52,897 nt of DNA from an uncultured Alphaproteobacteria bacterium (GCA_937895955.1 CALAZI010000140.1:1-52897), one strand, 5' to 3'. Positions 18,634 to 26,901 are shown, counted from the first letter of the stretch. The notes: a model not told the origin generated them from the sequence alone. A program made the numbers and translations.

Positions 18634-19137
18634 ATGTCGATTGAGCTGTTGAAGTCGCCGAGAGCCGATATTGATCCTCTCGACGCGCTGGAGTCCGTCG
18701 CCGACGAAATGGAATTGACCGTTGAGCGGGTTGACGCGGAAGAACTCCATCTCGCCATTCCCGGCATGTGGCGCGACGCCGGCTTCTGGTTCACCTGGCG
18801 GCCGGAACTGTCGACGTTGCAGATGGGGGCGCCGCTCGATCTCAAGGCGCCGAAAGGGCGCATCGCCGAAGCGGCGCGGCTTGTCGCAATGGCGAATGAG
18901 CGGTTGTGGATCGGGCATTTCGACCTCTGGTCGGACGATCTGTCGATCGTTTTTCGCAATTCCGCGGTCCTGCCGGCGAACGGCGCGCTCGATCGCGTTC
19001 AGGCCGAATGCCTGATCAAGGGCGCGCGCGAAGCGATCGACCGCTTCCTGCCGGCCTTCAACTATCTCATCTGGGGCGGCAAGACGCCCGAAGAGGCGCT
19101 CGAGGCCTCGCTGTTCGAAACGGCCGGAAACGCATAA
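18634..19137 (+). CDS. YbjN domain-containing protein
   Basis: 167-residue cytosolic protein with the YbjN fold, a type III secretion chaperone-like alpha/beta domain of unsettled function. Core features are DEMELTVERVDAEELHLAI at the start of the domain, the strand FTWRPELSTLQMGAPLD and the C-terminal LPAFNYLIWGGKTPEEAL. I chose ATG 18634; a GTG three bases earlier is also possible, with CGGGAGC as ribosome site. It lies between ubiK and proC. Its partner or client is unknown. Confidence 0.85.
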   Translation: MSIELLKSPRADIDPLDALESVADEMELTVERVDAEELHLAIPGMWRDAGFWFTWRPELSTLQMGAPLDLKAPKGRIAEAARLVAMANERLWIGHFDLWSDDLSIVFRNSAVLPANGALDRVQAECLIKGAREAIDRFLPAFNYLIWGGKTPEEALEASLFETAGNA

Positions 19138-19196
19138 GCGGGATTGCTTGCCGCTTCTCAATCGACGACGCGCAGCGCGTCGCTTAAGCTCGTCGG

Positions 19197-20024
19197 ATGG
19201 CAAAGAAGATTTCAGTCGCGCTGATCGGCGCCGGGTCAATGGGCGGCGCGCTTCTGCGCGGCTGGCTTGAAGAATCCGTTATTGATCCTGCGCGCTCCGC
19301 CGTGTTCGATCCGGCGCCGTCCGACTGGCTGAAAAAGACCGCTCGCGACGCCGGCTTTGCAATCAACCCGGCAATCAACCCGGCAATCGACGCCTGCGAT
19401 GTCGACGCGCTTGTCATCGCCGTAAAGCCGCAAGTCGTTGAGGCTGTGCTTGCGCCGTTCGCCAAGATTGCGGCGCGAACGCTTAGCGTTTCCGTGATGG
19501 CGGGCAAAAGCGTCGCGTCGATTTCGCGGGCGCTCGGCGGCGCGCGAAACATCGTGCGCGCCATGCCGAATCTGCCGGCGGCGGTCGGCGCGGGCGCCAG
19601 CGCGCTCTATGCGTCAGGCGATGTCGACGATGGCGGTCGTAAGGTCGCTGAGATTTTGATGACGGCTGTCGGCGACGCGATCTGGGTCGACAGCGAAAAG
19701 TCGATCGACGCCGTGACGGCGATATCGGGCAGCGGGCCGGCCTATTTCTTCCTGCTTGGCGAGGCGCTTGAAGAAGCGGCGCGCGCGCTTGGTCTCCCTG
19801 AAGACGCGGCGCGTCGTCTTGCAAGGGCGACGCTTGTCGGCGCCGGCGCCTATGCGGCCGGCGACGCGCGCGCGCTCGATACGTTGCGTCGCGCGGTGAC
19901 GTCGCCGGGCGGCACGACGGAGGCGGCGCTGAAAATATTCGACGGCGAAGACGCGCGATTGCGCACGCTTGTGAAAGAAGCGACGGCGGCCGCCGCAAGG
20001 CGCGCCGGCGAACTGACGAACTAG
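19197..20024 (+). CDS. proC: Pyrroline-5-carboxylate reductase
   Basis: Last enzyme of proline synthesis, reducing pyrroline-5-carboxylate with NAD(P)H, 275 residues. The nucleotide motif is LIGAGSMGGALLRGW, followed by ALVIAVKPQ and MPNLPAAVGAG. The C-terminal signature is AVTSPGGTTEAAL. An in-frame 12-base duplication near residue 55 gives the segment AINPAINPAID between the first Rossmann strands. Its TAG shares CTAG with the convergent EnvZ-like kinase gene. Confidence 0.96.
   Translation: MAKKISVALIGAGSMGGALLRGWLEESVIDPARSAVFDPAPSDWLKKTARDAGFAINPAINPAIDACDVDALVIAVKPQVVEAVLAPFAKIAARTLSVSVMAGKSVASISRALGGARNIVRAMPNLPAAVGAGASALYASGDVDDGGRKVAEILMTAVGDAIWVDSEKSIDAVTAISGSGPAYFFLLGEALEEAARALGLPEDAARRLARATLVGAGAYAAGDARALDTLRRAVTSPGGTTEAALKIFDGEDARLRTLVKEATAAAARRAGELTN
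19359..19388 (+). repeat. 12-base in-frame tandem repeat in proC
   Basis: The unit GCAATCAACCCG occurs at 19359-19370 and again at 19371-19382, followed by a third half unit GCAATC (19383-19388). Each unit adds Ala-Ile-Asn-Pro to ProC. The length keeps the frame and the segment sits in a surface loop region by family comparison, so it is probably a tolerated slippage product. Confidence 0.85.
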
Positions 20025-21334
20025 GCGGGAAGTTTCAGGACGGCGCGCAAGCCGCCAAGCGGGGAATCGGCGAGCGTCACGTCGCCGCCATGGCTGCGCG
20101 CGACTTCCCGCACGATAGCGAGGCCGAGGCCGACGCCTTCCTTGCCGCTGCGCGCCTCATCGAGTCTGAAAAAAGGTTTGAACACGTCGCGGCGTCGGTT
20201 TTCCGGAATCCCGACGCCGTCATCGTCGACGATGATTTCAACATAGGGGGGCTTGCGCCGGATGCTGACGGCGATGCGGTTTGCGTATTTCAGCCCGTTG
20301 CCGATGAGATTGCCGACGGCCCGCTTCAGCGCCGCGGGGCGTCCTTCAAATGAAATTGAGCTGGGCAAGTCGGCGGCAATGCGGACGGATGATGGGTCCG
20401 CATCAAAAATCGCCTCCTGGACAAGCGCGCACAGATCGAATGTTTCCGGTTCTCCGGCGGAGGAAATGTCGGAGGCGAATTCAAGATAGGATTCGATCAT
20501 CTTCTCCATTTCGGCGACGTCGCGGCGCAGCTCTTCCGCATCTGCGTTATCGGGAAGCATGGCGAGCGCGAGCTTCATCCGCGTCAACGGCGTTCTCAAA
20601 TCATGGCTGACGCCGGCGAGCATCGTCGTGCGCTGATCGAGGTGTCGCTTCAGCCTTTCGCGCATGGCGATGAAGGCGCGGCCGGCGCGGCGCACTTCCG
20701 TCGCTCCTGACGGTCGAAAGCCGGGCATGTCGCGCCCTCGGCCGAACGCTTCCGCCGCCGCCGCGAGCCGCAGGATCGAGCGAACCTGATTGCGCAGGAA
20801 AACGATGGCGATCGAACCGAGAAGGAGCGACGTGCCGATCAGCCAGAGAACGAATACGGGCCCCGTCGTTGCGAAAACCCGGTCGCGAAAGGGCAGAAAG
20901 ACAAGATAGCCGCCGTCGGTCTGAACGCGGATCTCGACGTAAAACGGCCAGCTCTTGGTGTCGAACCAGAAGGGCCGGTCGAGTTCCTCGCGCAATTGCC
21001 GGTCAAGCGTCTTGTTGTAGAGATTGAAGGGCGAAAGCTTGTTTGCGCCCGGCACTGTCTTGCCCGCCTCGAAGCGGGTCGAGATGTCGAGATTTTCAAA
21101 GGCGATCTTTTCGACGTTCCGGCGCGCTTCATCATCCGGCGCGGCTTCATAGAGCCGCGTCAACAGGGAAATCTGCCCGGCGACATTCGCAGACTGGTTC
21201 GCCGTCACCGTGTCCCAATGCCGATCGAAGAAGACATAGGTGATGACCGACTGCATCAGGAAGATCGGCAGGATCACGATCAATGCGACGCGCGCATAGA
21301 GGCTTTTCGGCAGAAAGCGCTTCAGCATGGTCAA
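20021..21334 (-). CDS. EnvZ-like two-component sensor histidine kinase
   Basis: 437-residue inner-membrane kinase. One transmembrane segment is at about 12-32 and a second at about 158-182, enclosing a periplasmic domain of about 120 residues; a HAMP-like linker follows. The H-box GVSHDLRTPLTRMKLAL places the phosphorylated His at residue 244. The ATPase domain has NLIGNGLKYANR, DDDGVGIPE and GVGLGLAIV. The start overlaps the stop of the response regulator by four bases, so the two form a coupled pair. The stimulus is unknown; an osmotic or envelope role is only suggested by the EnvZ-like architecture. The stop shares CTAG with proC. Confidence 0.93.
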   Translation of the reverse strand: MTMLKRFLPKSLYARVALIVILPIFLMQSVITYVFFDRHWDTVTANQSANVAGQISLLTRLYEAAPDDEARRNVEKIAFENLDISTRFEAGKTVPGANKLSPFNLYNKTLDRQLREELDRPFWFDTKSWPFYVEIRVQTDGGYLVFLPFRDRVFATTGPVFVLWLIGTSLLLGSIAIVFLRNQVRSILRLAAAAEAFGRGRDMPGFRPSGATEVRRAGRAFIAMRERLKRHLDQRTTMLAGVSHDLRTPLTRMKLALAMLPDNADAEELRRDVAEMEKMIESYLEFASDISSAGEPETFDLCALVQEAIFDADPSSVRIAADLPSSISFEGRPAALKRAVGNLIGNGLKYANRIAVSIRRKPPYVEIIVDDDGVGIPENRRRDVFKPFFRLDEARSGKEGVGLGLAIVREVARSHGGDVTLADSPLGGLRAVLKLPA

Positions 21335-22023
21335 TCAGGGACCAGCATGTAGCCGACGCCGCGCACCGTTTGCAGGAAGATCGGCGTTCTCGGATCGTCC
21401 TCGATTTTCTTGCGGATGCGCGTGATTTGCACGTCGATCGAGCGCTCCATCGGCGTTGAGGTTTGTTCCGCCAGCGCAAGGCGCGAAATCGCTTCGCCCG
21501 GCTTCGCCGCAAGGACGCGCAGGAGAGCGAGTTCGCCGGCCGTCAGCTTGATGAGGTCGCCGTCGCGGCGCAACTCGCCGCGGCCTGGCTCGAACGTCGT
21601 ATCGCCGAAGGTGAGAATCTGTCGGTCGCGCGCCGTCGGCCGCGATCGGCGCAACAGGGCGCTGATGCGCAGCAATAGCTCGCGCGGCTCAAACGGCTTC
21701 GACAGATAATCGTCGGCGCCGCGTTCGAGCCCCTCGATGCGATCCTCAGGAAGGCCGCGCGCCGTCAGCAGCAGGATCGGCACGTTCGACGCTGCGCGAA
21801 TCTTTTCGGTGAGATCAAACCCGGACAAGCCCGGCATCATGACATCGAGAATGAGGAGATCGAATTCAACGCCGCCCATCAGGTCGCGCGCCTCCGCCCC
21901 GTCTTTCGCCGTGGACACGCGCAGGCCGTTTTCGGTCAGGTAGCGCTTTAACAGCGACCGGATTCGGTCGTCGTCGTCGACGACGAGGATATGCGGCGCG
22001 TGTTCTTCGATCGGCTTCGTCAT
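21331..22023 (-). CDS. OmpR-family response regulator
   Basis: 230-residue DNA-binding response regulator. The receiver domain has the acidic VVDDDDRIR, the phospho-acceptor Asp60 in LLILDVMMPG, the conserved Thr in LLLTARG and Lys in YLSKPFEP. The C-terminal winged helix begins at about residue 140 (LTFGDTTFEPG) and includes RSIDVQITRIRKKIE and VRGVGYMLV. It is translated just upstream of its cognate kinase and 15 bases downstream of pgsA. Targets are unknown. Confidence 0.94.
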   Translation of the reverse strand: MTKPIEEHAPHILVVDDDDRIRSLLKRYLTENGLRVSTAKDGAEARDLMGGVEFDLLILDVMMPGLSGFDLTEKIRAASNVPILLLTARGLPEDRIEGLERGADDYLSKPFEPRELLLRISALLRRSRPTARDRQILTFGDTTFEPGRGELRRDGDLIKLTAGELALLRVLAAKPGEAISRLALAEQTSTPMERSIDVQITRIRKKIEDDPRTPIFLQTVRGVGYMLVPD

Positions 22024-22038
22024 GGAGCTTCTTTGAGA

Positions 22039-22593
22039 TCAGCCGCCTTCGGCGCGCAAGAGGCGAACGGCCTCTTTGACGTATTGATAGCCGGTGACAA
22101 CGGTTAACAGCGCGGCGAACCACAATACGGCGCTCGCGGCCGCTGTCGATTTTCCCTCGATAAGGCCGCCCGGGGCCGCAGCCAGATATAGGGCGATAGC
22201 GACAAGTTGCGCCGCGGTCTTCCATTTGGCGAGCGTCGACACCTTTAACGCGCCTCCGCGCGGCGCCAGAGCCTCGCGCAGACCGCCAACCAGTATTTCG
22301 CGCAACAGGATAATCAGCGCGGCGAAAAAATCGGCGTCGCGAATGACGCCGTTTTTCACGAGCAGCAGGATCGCCGCTGCGACGAGCAGCTTGTCGGCAA
22401 GCGGGTCGAGGGCCGCGCCGAGCGCCGAGGTTTCTTTTCTGGCGCGGGCGATCCAGCCGTCGAGAAAGTCGCTGACAGCGGCGAGAACGAAAATCCCGAG
22501 GGCGGCCGTCATCGCCCATCGACCGTCGATGAAAAACATCGCCGCGAACGGCAGGACAAGGATGATCCGGGACAGGGTGATCAGATTCGCCAT
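22039..22593 (-). CDS. pgsA: CDP-diacylglycerol--glycerol-3-phosphate 3-phosphatidyltransferase
   Basis: Membrane enzyme making phosphatidylglycerol phosphate, the committed step to PG and cardiolipin, 184 residues. The full CDP-alcohol phosphotransferase signature is intact: Asp42, Asp45, Gly46, Ala49, Arg50, Gly59, Asp63 and Asp67 in the pattern D-x2-DG-x2-AR-x8-G-x3-D-x3-D. The N-terminus ANLITLSRIILVLPF is family-typical, and about four or five hydrophobic segments are present. It lies between the DUF2330 gene (46 bases upstream) and the OmpR-type regulator (15 bases downstream). Confidence 0.95.
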   Translation of the reverse strand: MANLITLSRIILVLPFAAMFFIDGRWAMTAALGIFVLAAVSDFLDGWIARARKETSALGAALDPLADKLLVAAAILLLVKNGVIRDADFFAALIILLREILVGGLREALAPRGGALKVSTLAKWKTAAQLVAIALYLAAAPGGLIEGKSTAAASAVLWFAALLTVVTGYQYVKEAVRLLRAEGG

Positions 22594-22639
22594 GAGCTGA
22601 CCTTAGCCCTATTCGGCGCGGCGGATCAGCCCCTCAATC

Positions 22640-24031
22640 TCAGCCCTTTTTGTCGCTCTTGCTCCAGAGCTTTTCCCACCATTTTTCCTTCTTCGGCGGG
22701 GTGAAGCTCTGGCCGTTATCGTCCATTTTCGTGCGGATATCCTCAATATCCCAGCCGGTGAGATTGGCGAGCGTTTGCGCCTCATTTTCAAAGCGCTTGG
22801 GCAGGTCGGCGCGATAACGGTCCGCCGCCTCGCATTTCGCGTCCCCCTTATACGGGTGGCGCATCACGTAACGGCCCTGAAAATTCTCGCGATCGCCGGT
22901 GGTCTTGAACATCAGGTCTTCGGGAAAATGCGCCGCGTCATAGCTGACATGGAGGCGGGTGACGAAAACGTCTTTGGCGCCGCCCGGCGACGGCCTTCGG
23001 CGCGTCATCGGTTCGGGCCTGTCACCGCCGCCATCGAGCCAGTAAACGCCGAGTTCCTGCAATTCGTCGTCGGAGAGAGGGTCGGCCGCGCAGGGATCGC
23101 ACCAGTTCATATCCCAGGCGTATTCGAGAAAGACGGCGTTTTCGGATTCGCGTTGAACCTGCTCGGCGAACATCGCCTTGTAGAAATCGCCGAATTCATC
23201 CTTCACATAGGTCGGGACGGTCATGCCTGTCGGCAGTTTCACCGTGCGGTAATTCGTTGTTTCAACGCGGCCGTTGCGGGTCAGCGCGAAGACGAAAAGC
23301 TCCTGCTTGCCGTCGGCGTTGACCGTGCCGAGCCGGATCGGCAGCATGAAGCGCGGCGATTCAAACGCGATCTGCAGCGGGCGAAGATAGCGAAGACCGG
23401 TTTTCGTCTGTTCGTCGAGATTGACTTTGGCGACGAAGAATTTCGTGCCCTGCTTGACATAGCTGCCGAGAGTCGCTTCGGCCCCTTTGGGCAGTTTGTA
23501 GCCGTTCTGTTTAAGCCATATTGCGAGTCCGCCGGATTCTTTCGCTGACAGGATCTGGATGTCGTATTCGCCGACGGTGTATTCCGCTTCAACCGTGACG
23601 CCGAGCGCATCGTCGCCGCGTCGGCGTTCAGCGGCGGCGGCCGGCGCCTTTGAGGCGGTGACCATGATCTCGTCATTGGCGTAGACGGCGCAAGGGTCTT
23701 CATCGAAATACTCGACGAGCCTCGGCGAGGTGTAGGCGTCAAGATGATCGATGATGGCGTTTTCGGTGACGTGAATCTGCCCTTCTTCAAGCACGACCGG
23801 CACCGGGACGACCATGGCGAATTCTTTCAGTTCGCCTTGATAATCATTCGACATCGTGATGACGGTGCGTTCGCCGTCGCGCATGATCGCGACTTTCGAC
23901 GCCTTGTTGAAGAGCTTCGTATCCGCCTTGGCGACGTAAAAGCCGCAAAAGGCGAAAGCGCCGCCGGTCGCGGTTACGGCGGCGAGCGCCGATGCGGCGG
24001 CGATCAAAGACTTCTTAAGCGAGCGGTTCAT
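22640..24031 (-). CDS. DUF2330 domain-containing secreted protein
   Basis: 463-residue exported protein of the DUF2330 family; function unknown. A Sec signal peptide is clear (MNRSLKKSLIAAASALAAV, cleavage near AFA/FCG at about 27). The mature part starts CGFYVAKADTKLFNKAS, the family hallmark, followed by a beta-rich domain (VAIMRDGERTVITMSNDYQG, EFAMVVPVPVVL). The C-terminal third is charged and ends in a Lys/Trp-rich tail. It starts 22 bases after the stop of the RnfD-like gene, so the two appear to form a secreted-plus-membrane unit. Confidence 0.85.
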   Translation of the reverse strand: MNRSLKKSLIAAASALAAVTATGGAFAFCGFYVAKADTKLFNKASKVAIMRDGERTVITMSNDYQGELKEFAMVVPVPVVLEEGQIHVTENAIIDHLDAYTSPRLVEYFDEDPCAVYANDEIMVTASKAPAAAAERRRGDDALGVTVEAEYTVGEYDIQILSAKESGGLAIWLKQNGYKLPKGAEATLGSYVKQGTKFFVAKVNLDEQTKTGLRYLRPLQIAFESPRFMLPIRLGTVNADGKQELFVFALTRNGRVETTNYRTVKLPTGMTVPTYVKDEFGDFYKAMFAEQVQRESENAVFLEYAWDMNWCDPCAADPLSDDELQELGVYWLDGGGDRPEPMTRRRPSPGGAKDVFVTRLHVSYDAAHFPEDLMFKTTGDRENFQGRYVMRHPYKGDAKCEAADRYRADLPKRFENEAQTLANLTGWDIEDIRTKMDDNGQSFTPPKKEKWWEKLWSKSDKKG

Positions 24032-24053
24032 TGGATTTGTCTCCCTTTTTCGG

Positions 24054-25055
24054 TCATTCGGCGGGCAGGATTAGTTTTCGATCTGCTGCGGATATCGTCG
24101 CATCACGCCACTGATAGGGCCGCGCGCTGTCGAACAGTTCGACGAGCGGGCGAATAAGACAGGCGATCGCCAGCGCGTAAAAAACGCCGTCCGATTTGTA
24201 AAAATGGAAGATGAAGACATAGGCGAGCATCGCCGTCCCGGCCGCAAAGGCGATGCGCGGGAGAAGCCCGTCAGGCGTCGTCTTCGGATCGGAAATCATG
24301 AAGAAGGCGAAGAGGACGAGCGCGCCGTTTTGCAGACGCAGCATCGGTATCGACAAGGGATCGCCCAGCCAGGTCGCGCGCGCAAACAAGAGCATCGCGA
24401 AAACGCCGAGAAAAAAGAGCGGCACGTCGAGCCGCGAGGCGCGCCATGTGACGAAGGAGCCGACGCCGGCGATGAGGGCCGCCAGCCAGACGGCCGTTCC
24501 CCACTGGCCCGGCGTCGTCCAGGCCGCGCCTGTGGCGAGCGTGACGGCGACGATGCCGATATTGGCGGGGTTGAAGACATGTTTGCCGCGCATGCGAAGC
24601 AGGAATTTTGAAGCGATGGCGATAAAGGCGGCGGCGGCAAGCGGCCACAACGCCTCGGCGCGCAGGAGAAGCGTCAGGGAAAGCGTCGTTATCAATGCGC
24701 TTTTCGCTTCAAACTTCACCGCGAAAATCGCCGACATCGCCCATTGGGTTGTAAGCGCCGTTGCGCCGATCACAAAAAATTCCGCAGGCGTGATCTCGAA
24801 GGCGCGCGCCGCGACGCCGAATATCAGAAGCGCGCCGAGCGCCGCGATTTGAAAAAGACGCGGATCGATCCTTGCGCCGCTGGCTGGCGCTGCAAGAATT
24901 CGGGATGGCGCTGACGTCGACGTTTTTCTGCTCCCGGTTGCGCGAATTTCGAGCGGCCGGCCGATAATGCGGCTGATCAGGGCGGAATAGGGGCGCCGGC
25001 TGGGTGGTTTGACGGCGGGCTTTGACAAGACTTGCGGACAATGAGCCTTATTCAT
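24054..25055 (-). CDS. RnfD/NqrB-like integral membrane protein, stand-alone
   Basis: 333-residue polytopic protein with about ten hydrophobic segments, resembling subunit D of Rnf electron-transport complexes (KHVFNPANIGIVAVTL matches the conserved FNPA region). No other rnf gene is present. The Ser-Gly-Ala-Thr flavinylation motif of true RnfD is not visible; TGAAWTTPG is the nearest string. SDPKTTPDG occurs in a late loop. About 66 mostly basic residues precede the first membrane helix; only ATG 25055 or a TTG at codon 10 could start it. The gene is followed by DUF2330. Electron transfer is therefore uncertain. Confidence 0.8.
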   Translation of the reverse strand: MNKAHCPQVLSKPAVKPPSRRPYSALISRIIGRPLEIRATGSRKTSTSAPSRILAAPASGARIDPRLFQIAALGALLIFGVAARAFEITPAEFFVIGATALTTQWAMSAIFAVKFEAKSALITTLSLTLLLRAEALWPLAAAAFIAIASKFLLRMRGKHVFNPANIGIVAVTLATGAAWTTPGQWGTAVWLAALIAGVGSFVTWRASRLDVPLFFLGVFAMLLFARATWLGDPLSIPMLRLQNGALVLFAFFMISDPKTTPDGLLPRIAFAAGTAMLAYVFIFHFYKSDGVFYALAIACLIRPLVELFDSARPYQWRDATISAADRKLILPAE

Positions 25056-25080
25056 CCGTCATACAGCATTGACCAATCTA

Positions 25081-25467
25081 ATGGGTATGCTCCTGCGCGC
25101 CGATCAGGGCCCCATCGTTCTTCGCGTCGCTCTTTCCATCCTCGTCTTCATTCACGGCCTGTGGCGCGCGACGCAAGGCGGCGTTGCGCCATTCGGCGAC
25201 TGGCTGGCGAGCAAGGGGTTTCCGTTTGGGCATGCGATAGCGGCAGGGATCACCGGCTATGAGCTGATTGCGGCGCCTTTATTCGCGCTCGGATTTGTGC
25301 GTCGCGTTCTCGCCGGCATCTTCGCTGCGATCTATGCGACCGGCATGATCCTCGTGCATATGCCCTTCGGCTGGTTTGTCGTCGGGGCCGGCCGCAACGG
25401 CATGGACTACAGCGCGCTGTTGATCGTGTGTTTCCTGATCGTCGGCTTGACGCGCGGAAAGGCCTAG
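25081..25467 (+). CDS. DoxX family membrane protein
   Basis: 128-residue protein with four predicted membrane helices (about 16-34, 55-75, 80-98, 110-126), as in DoxX/SURF4-type proteins. Typical strings are RVALSILVFIHGLWR and ITGYELIAAPLFALGFV. The start is uncertain: TTG 25069, ATG 25081 and ATG 25087 are all in frame and none has a good ribosome site. Only 25 bases separate it from the divergent RnfD-like gene. Function is unknown; redox stress roles have been proposed for relatives. The stop shares CTAG with upp. Confidence 0.75.
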   Translation: MGMLLRADQGPIVLRVALSILVFIHGLWRATQGGVAPFGDWLASKGFPFGHAIAAGITGYELIAAPLFALGFVRRVLAGIFAAIYATGMILVHMPFGWFVVGAGRNGMDYSALLIVCFLIVGLTRGKA

Positions 25468-26087
25468 ACCGTTCCGTAAATCCGGTCGCCGGCGTCGCCG
25501 AGGCCGGGCAGGATATATCCTTGTTCATTTAACTGACGATCGATCGCGGCGGTGAACACGGGCACATCGGGATGCGCCGCCTCGAATGCGGCGACGCCTT
25601 CCGGCGCGGCGAGGAGGCACATGAATTTCATCCGCCGCGCGCCCGCCTCTTTCAGCATTTCGACGGCGGCGATCGAGGAATTGCCGGTCGCCAGCATCGG
25701 ATCGACGACGATGACGTCGCGCTCGCCGATCGCTTCGGGCAGTTTCAGGTAATACTGAACCGGCTTCAGCGTCGCATGATCGCGATAGAGGCCGATATGG
25801 CCGACGCGGGCGTCCGGGATGAGATCCAGCATGCCCTCGAGCAGTCCGTTGCCGGCGCGCAGAATGGAAACGAAACACATCCGGCGCCCCTCAAGCCAGG
25901 GAAACGATCCTTTTTCAAGCGGCGTTTCGATCTCACGCGCGCCAAGTTCGAGATCCTTCGTCACCTCATAGGCGAGCAGAAAGGAAACCTCGCGCAGCGT
26001 TTCCCGGAAGAGCGCGTTGTTTGTTGATTTCTCGCGCATGAGCGTCAGCTTGTGCTGAACGAGGGGGTGGGTGACGATTACAGCCAT
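25464..26087 (-). CDS. upp: Uracil phosphoribosyltransferase
   Basis: Pyrimidine salvage enzyme making UMP from uracil and PRPP, 207 residues, full length. The N-terminus VTHPLVQHKLTLMREKST is typical. The PRPP-binding loop is VIVVDPMLATGNSSIAAV and the uracil-binding C-terminus is YILPGLGDAGDRIYGT. It is divergent from the cytosine deaminase gene with 77 bases between the starts, which fits a shared salvage route from cytosine to UMP. Confidence 0.97.
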   Translation of the reverse strand: MAVIVTHPLVQHKLTLMREKSTNNALFRETLREVSFLLAYEVTKDLELGAREIETPLEKGSFPWLEGRRMCFVSILRAGNGLLEGMLDLIPDARVGHIGLYRDHATLKPVQYYLKLPEAIGERDVIVVDPMLATGNSSIAAVEMLKEAGARRMKFMCLLAAPEGVAAFEAAHPDVPVFTAAIDRQLNEQGYILPGLGDAGDRIYGTV

Positions 26088-26164
26088 AGCGCCGCCGCGT
26101 TTGGATTGAATGGGAGAGCAGTTTGCGGCTTACTGGCGGCCGCAACAAGACCCTTGAGCGCGCC

Positions 26165-26611
26165 ATGATCACGGAATGGGACCGACGTTTCGCCGAACTC
26201 GCCTTCATGGAGGCGAAGAAGAGCGCCGATAATGGCGGCCTGCCGATCGGGTCGGTTCTGGCGAAGGGCGACAGGCTGATCGCTTCCGGCCATAACCAGC
26301 GGGTCCAGGAGGGCGATCCGATCGCGCATGGCGAAATGGACTGCCTCAGAAAAGCGGGTCGCCAGAAAAGCTACGCCGGAATGACGCTCTATACGTCTTT
26401 ATCTCCGTGCATGATGTGCGCCGGCACGATCGTTCAGTTCAAGATTCCGCGGGTCGTCATCAACGACACGAAGAATTTCGGCGGCAATGAAGAATTCCTT
26501 CGAGCGCACGGGGTCGACGTGATCGATCTGGCGCACGCCGACTCCATGGCGCTGATGGCGGCGTTTATCGCGGAGAATCCTGAACTCTGGAATGAGGATA
26601 TCGCCGAATGA
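26165..26611 (+). CDS. Cytosine deaminase, fungal FCY1 type (CDA fold)
   Basis: 148-residue zinc deaminase of the cytidine deaminase fold. Zinc and catalytic residues are His55 and Glu57 (AHGEMDC) with Cys82 and Cys85 (SPCMMC). It resembles yeast cytosine deaminase beyond the zinc motif: LYTSLSPC, the IPRVVI strand and the end ENPELWNEDIAE, where Trp142 and Asp145 match the substrate-pocket Trp152 and Asp155 of Fcy1 at the same distance from the C-terminus. I chose ATG 26165; the frame opens 42 bases earlier. It is divergent from upp. It is usually annotated only as nucleoside deaminase; guanine deaminase is the main alternative. Confidence 0.85.
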   Translation: MITEWDRRFAELAFMEAKKSADNGGLPIGSVLAKGDRLIASGHNQRVQEGDPIAHGEMDCLRKAGRQKSYAGMTLYTSLSPCMMCAGTIVQFKIPRVVINDTKNFGGNEEFLRAHGVDVIDLAHADSMALMAAFIAENPELWNEDIAE

Positions 26612-26634
26612 AATTCGGCGATCAGCGCCGAATA

Positions 26635-26901
26635 TTATTCCTCAGCCGGCGAGCAGACTTTTTTGCCGAGTCGTGACGTGCTCGTTTTAACGTAGCGGCA
26701 CACTATTTTCGGCTCTTCGGCTTTCTCTTCCTCGGCCGCCGCTTCCTTCTCATACCCTGAAGCTTCCATAGCCGCGTCTGTTTCGACGGCTATTTCGGAT
26801 GGCGCGCTTTCGGATTCGGGTAGATCGTTAGCGGCGGCCAGCGACGGCGCAGAAACGAAGACGGAAAACGCGAAGATTGTAACGATTCGAGCAGGCGACA
26901 T
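26635..26901 (-). CDS. Small secreted protein with C-terminal Cys pair, unknown function
   Basis: 88 residues. A signal peptide (about 1-24, cleavage near SLAAA) is followed by an acidic, Glu/Ala-rich spacer. The conserved-looking end is KIVCRYVKTSTSRLGKKVC, with two cysteines 15 residues apart. I recall similar small alphaproteobacterial exported proteins ending in a VCR...R-L-G-..-VC pattern, all without known function. A ribosome site (TTGAGGAAATC) precedes the ATG. It converges on the cytosine deaminase gene with a 23-base gap. Confidence 0.7.
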   Translation of the reverse strand: MSPARIVTIFAFSVFVSAPSLAAANDLPESESAPSEIAVETDAAMEASGYEKEAAAEEEKAEEPKIVCRYVKTSTSRLGKKVCSPAEE

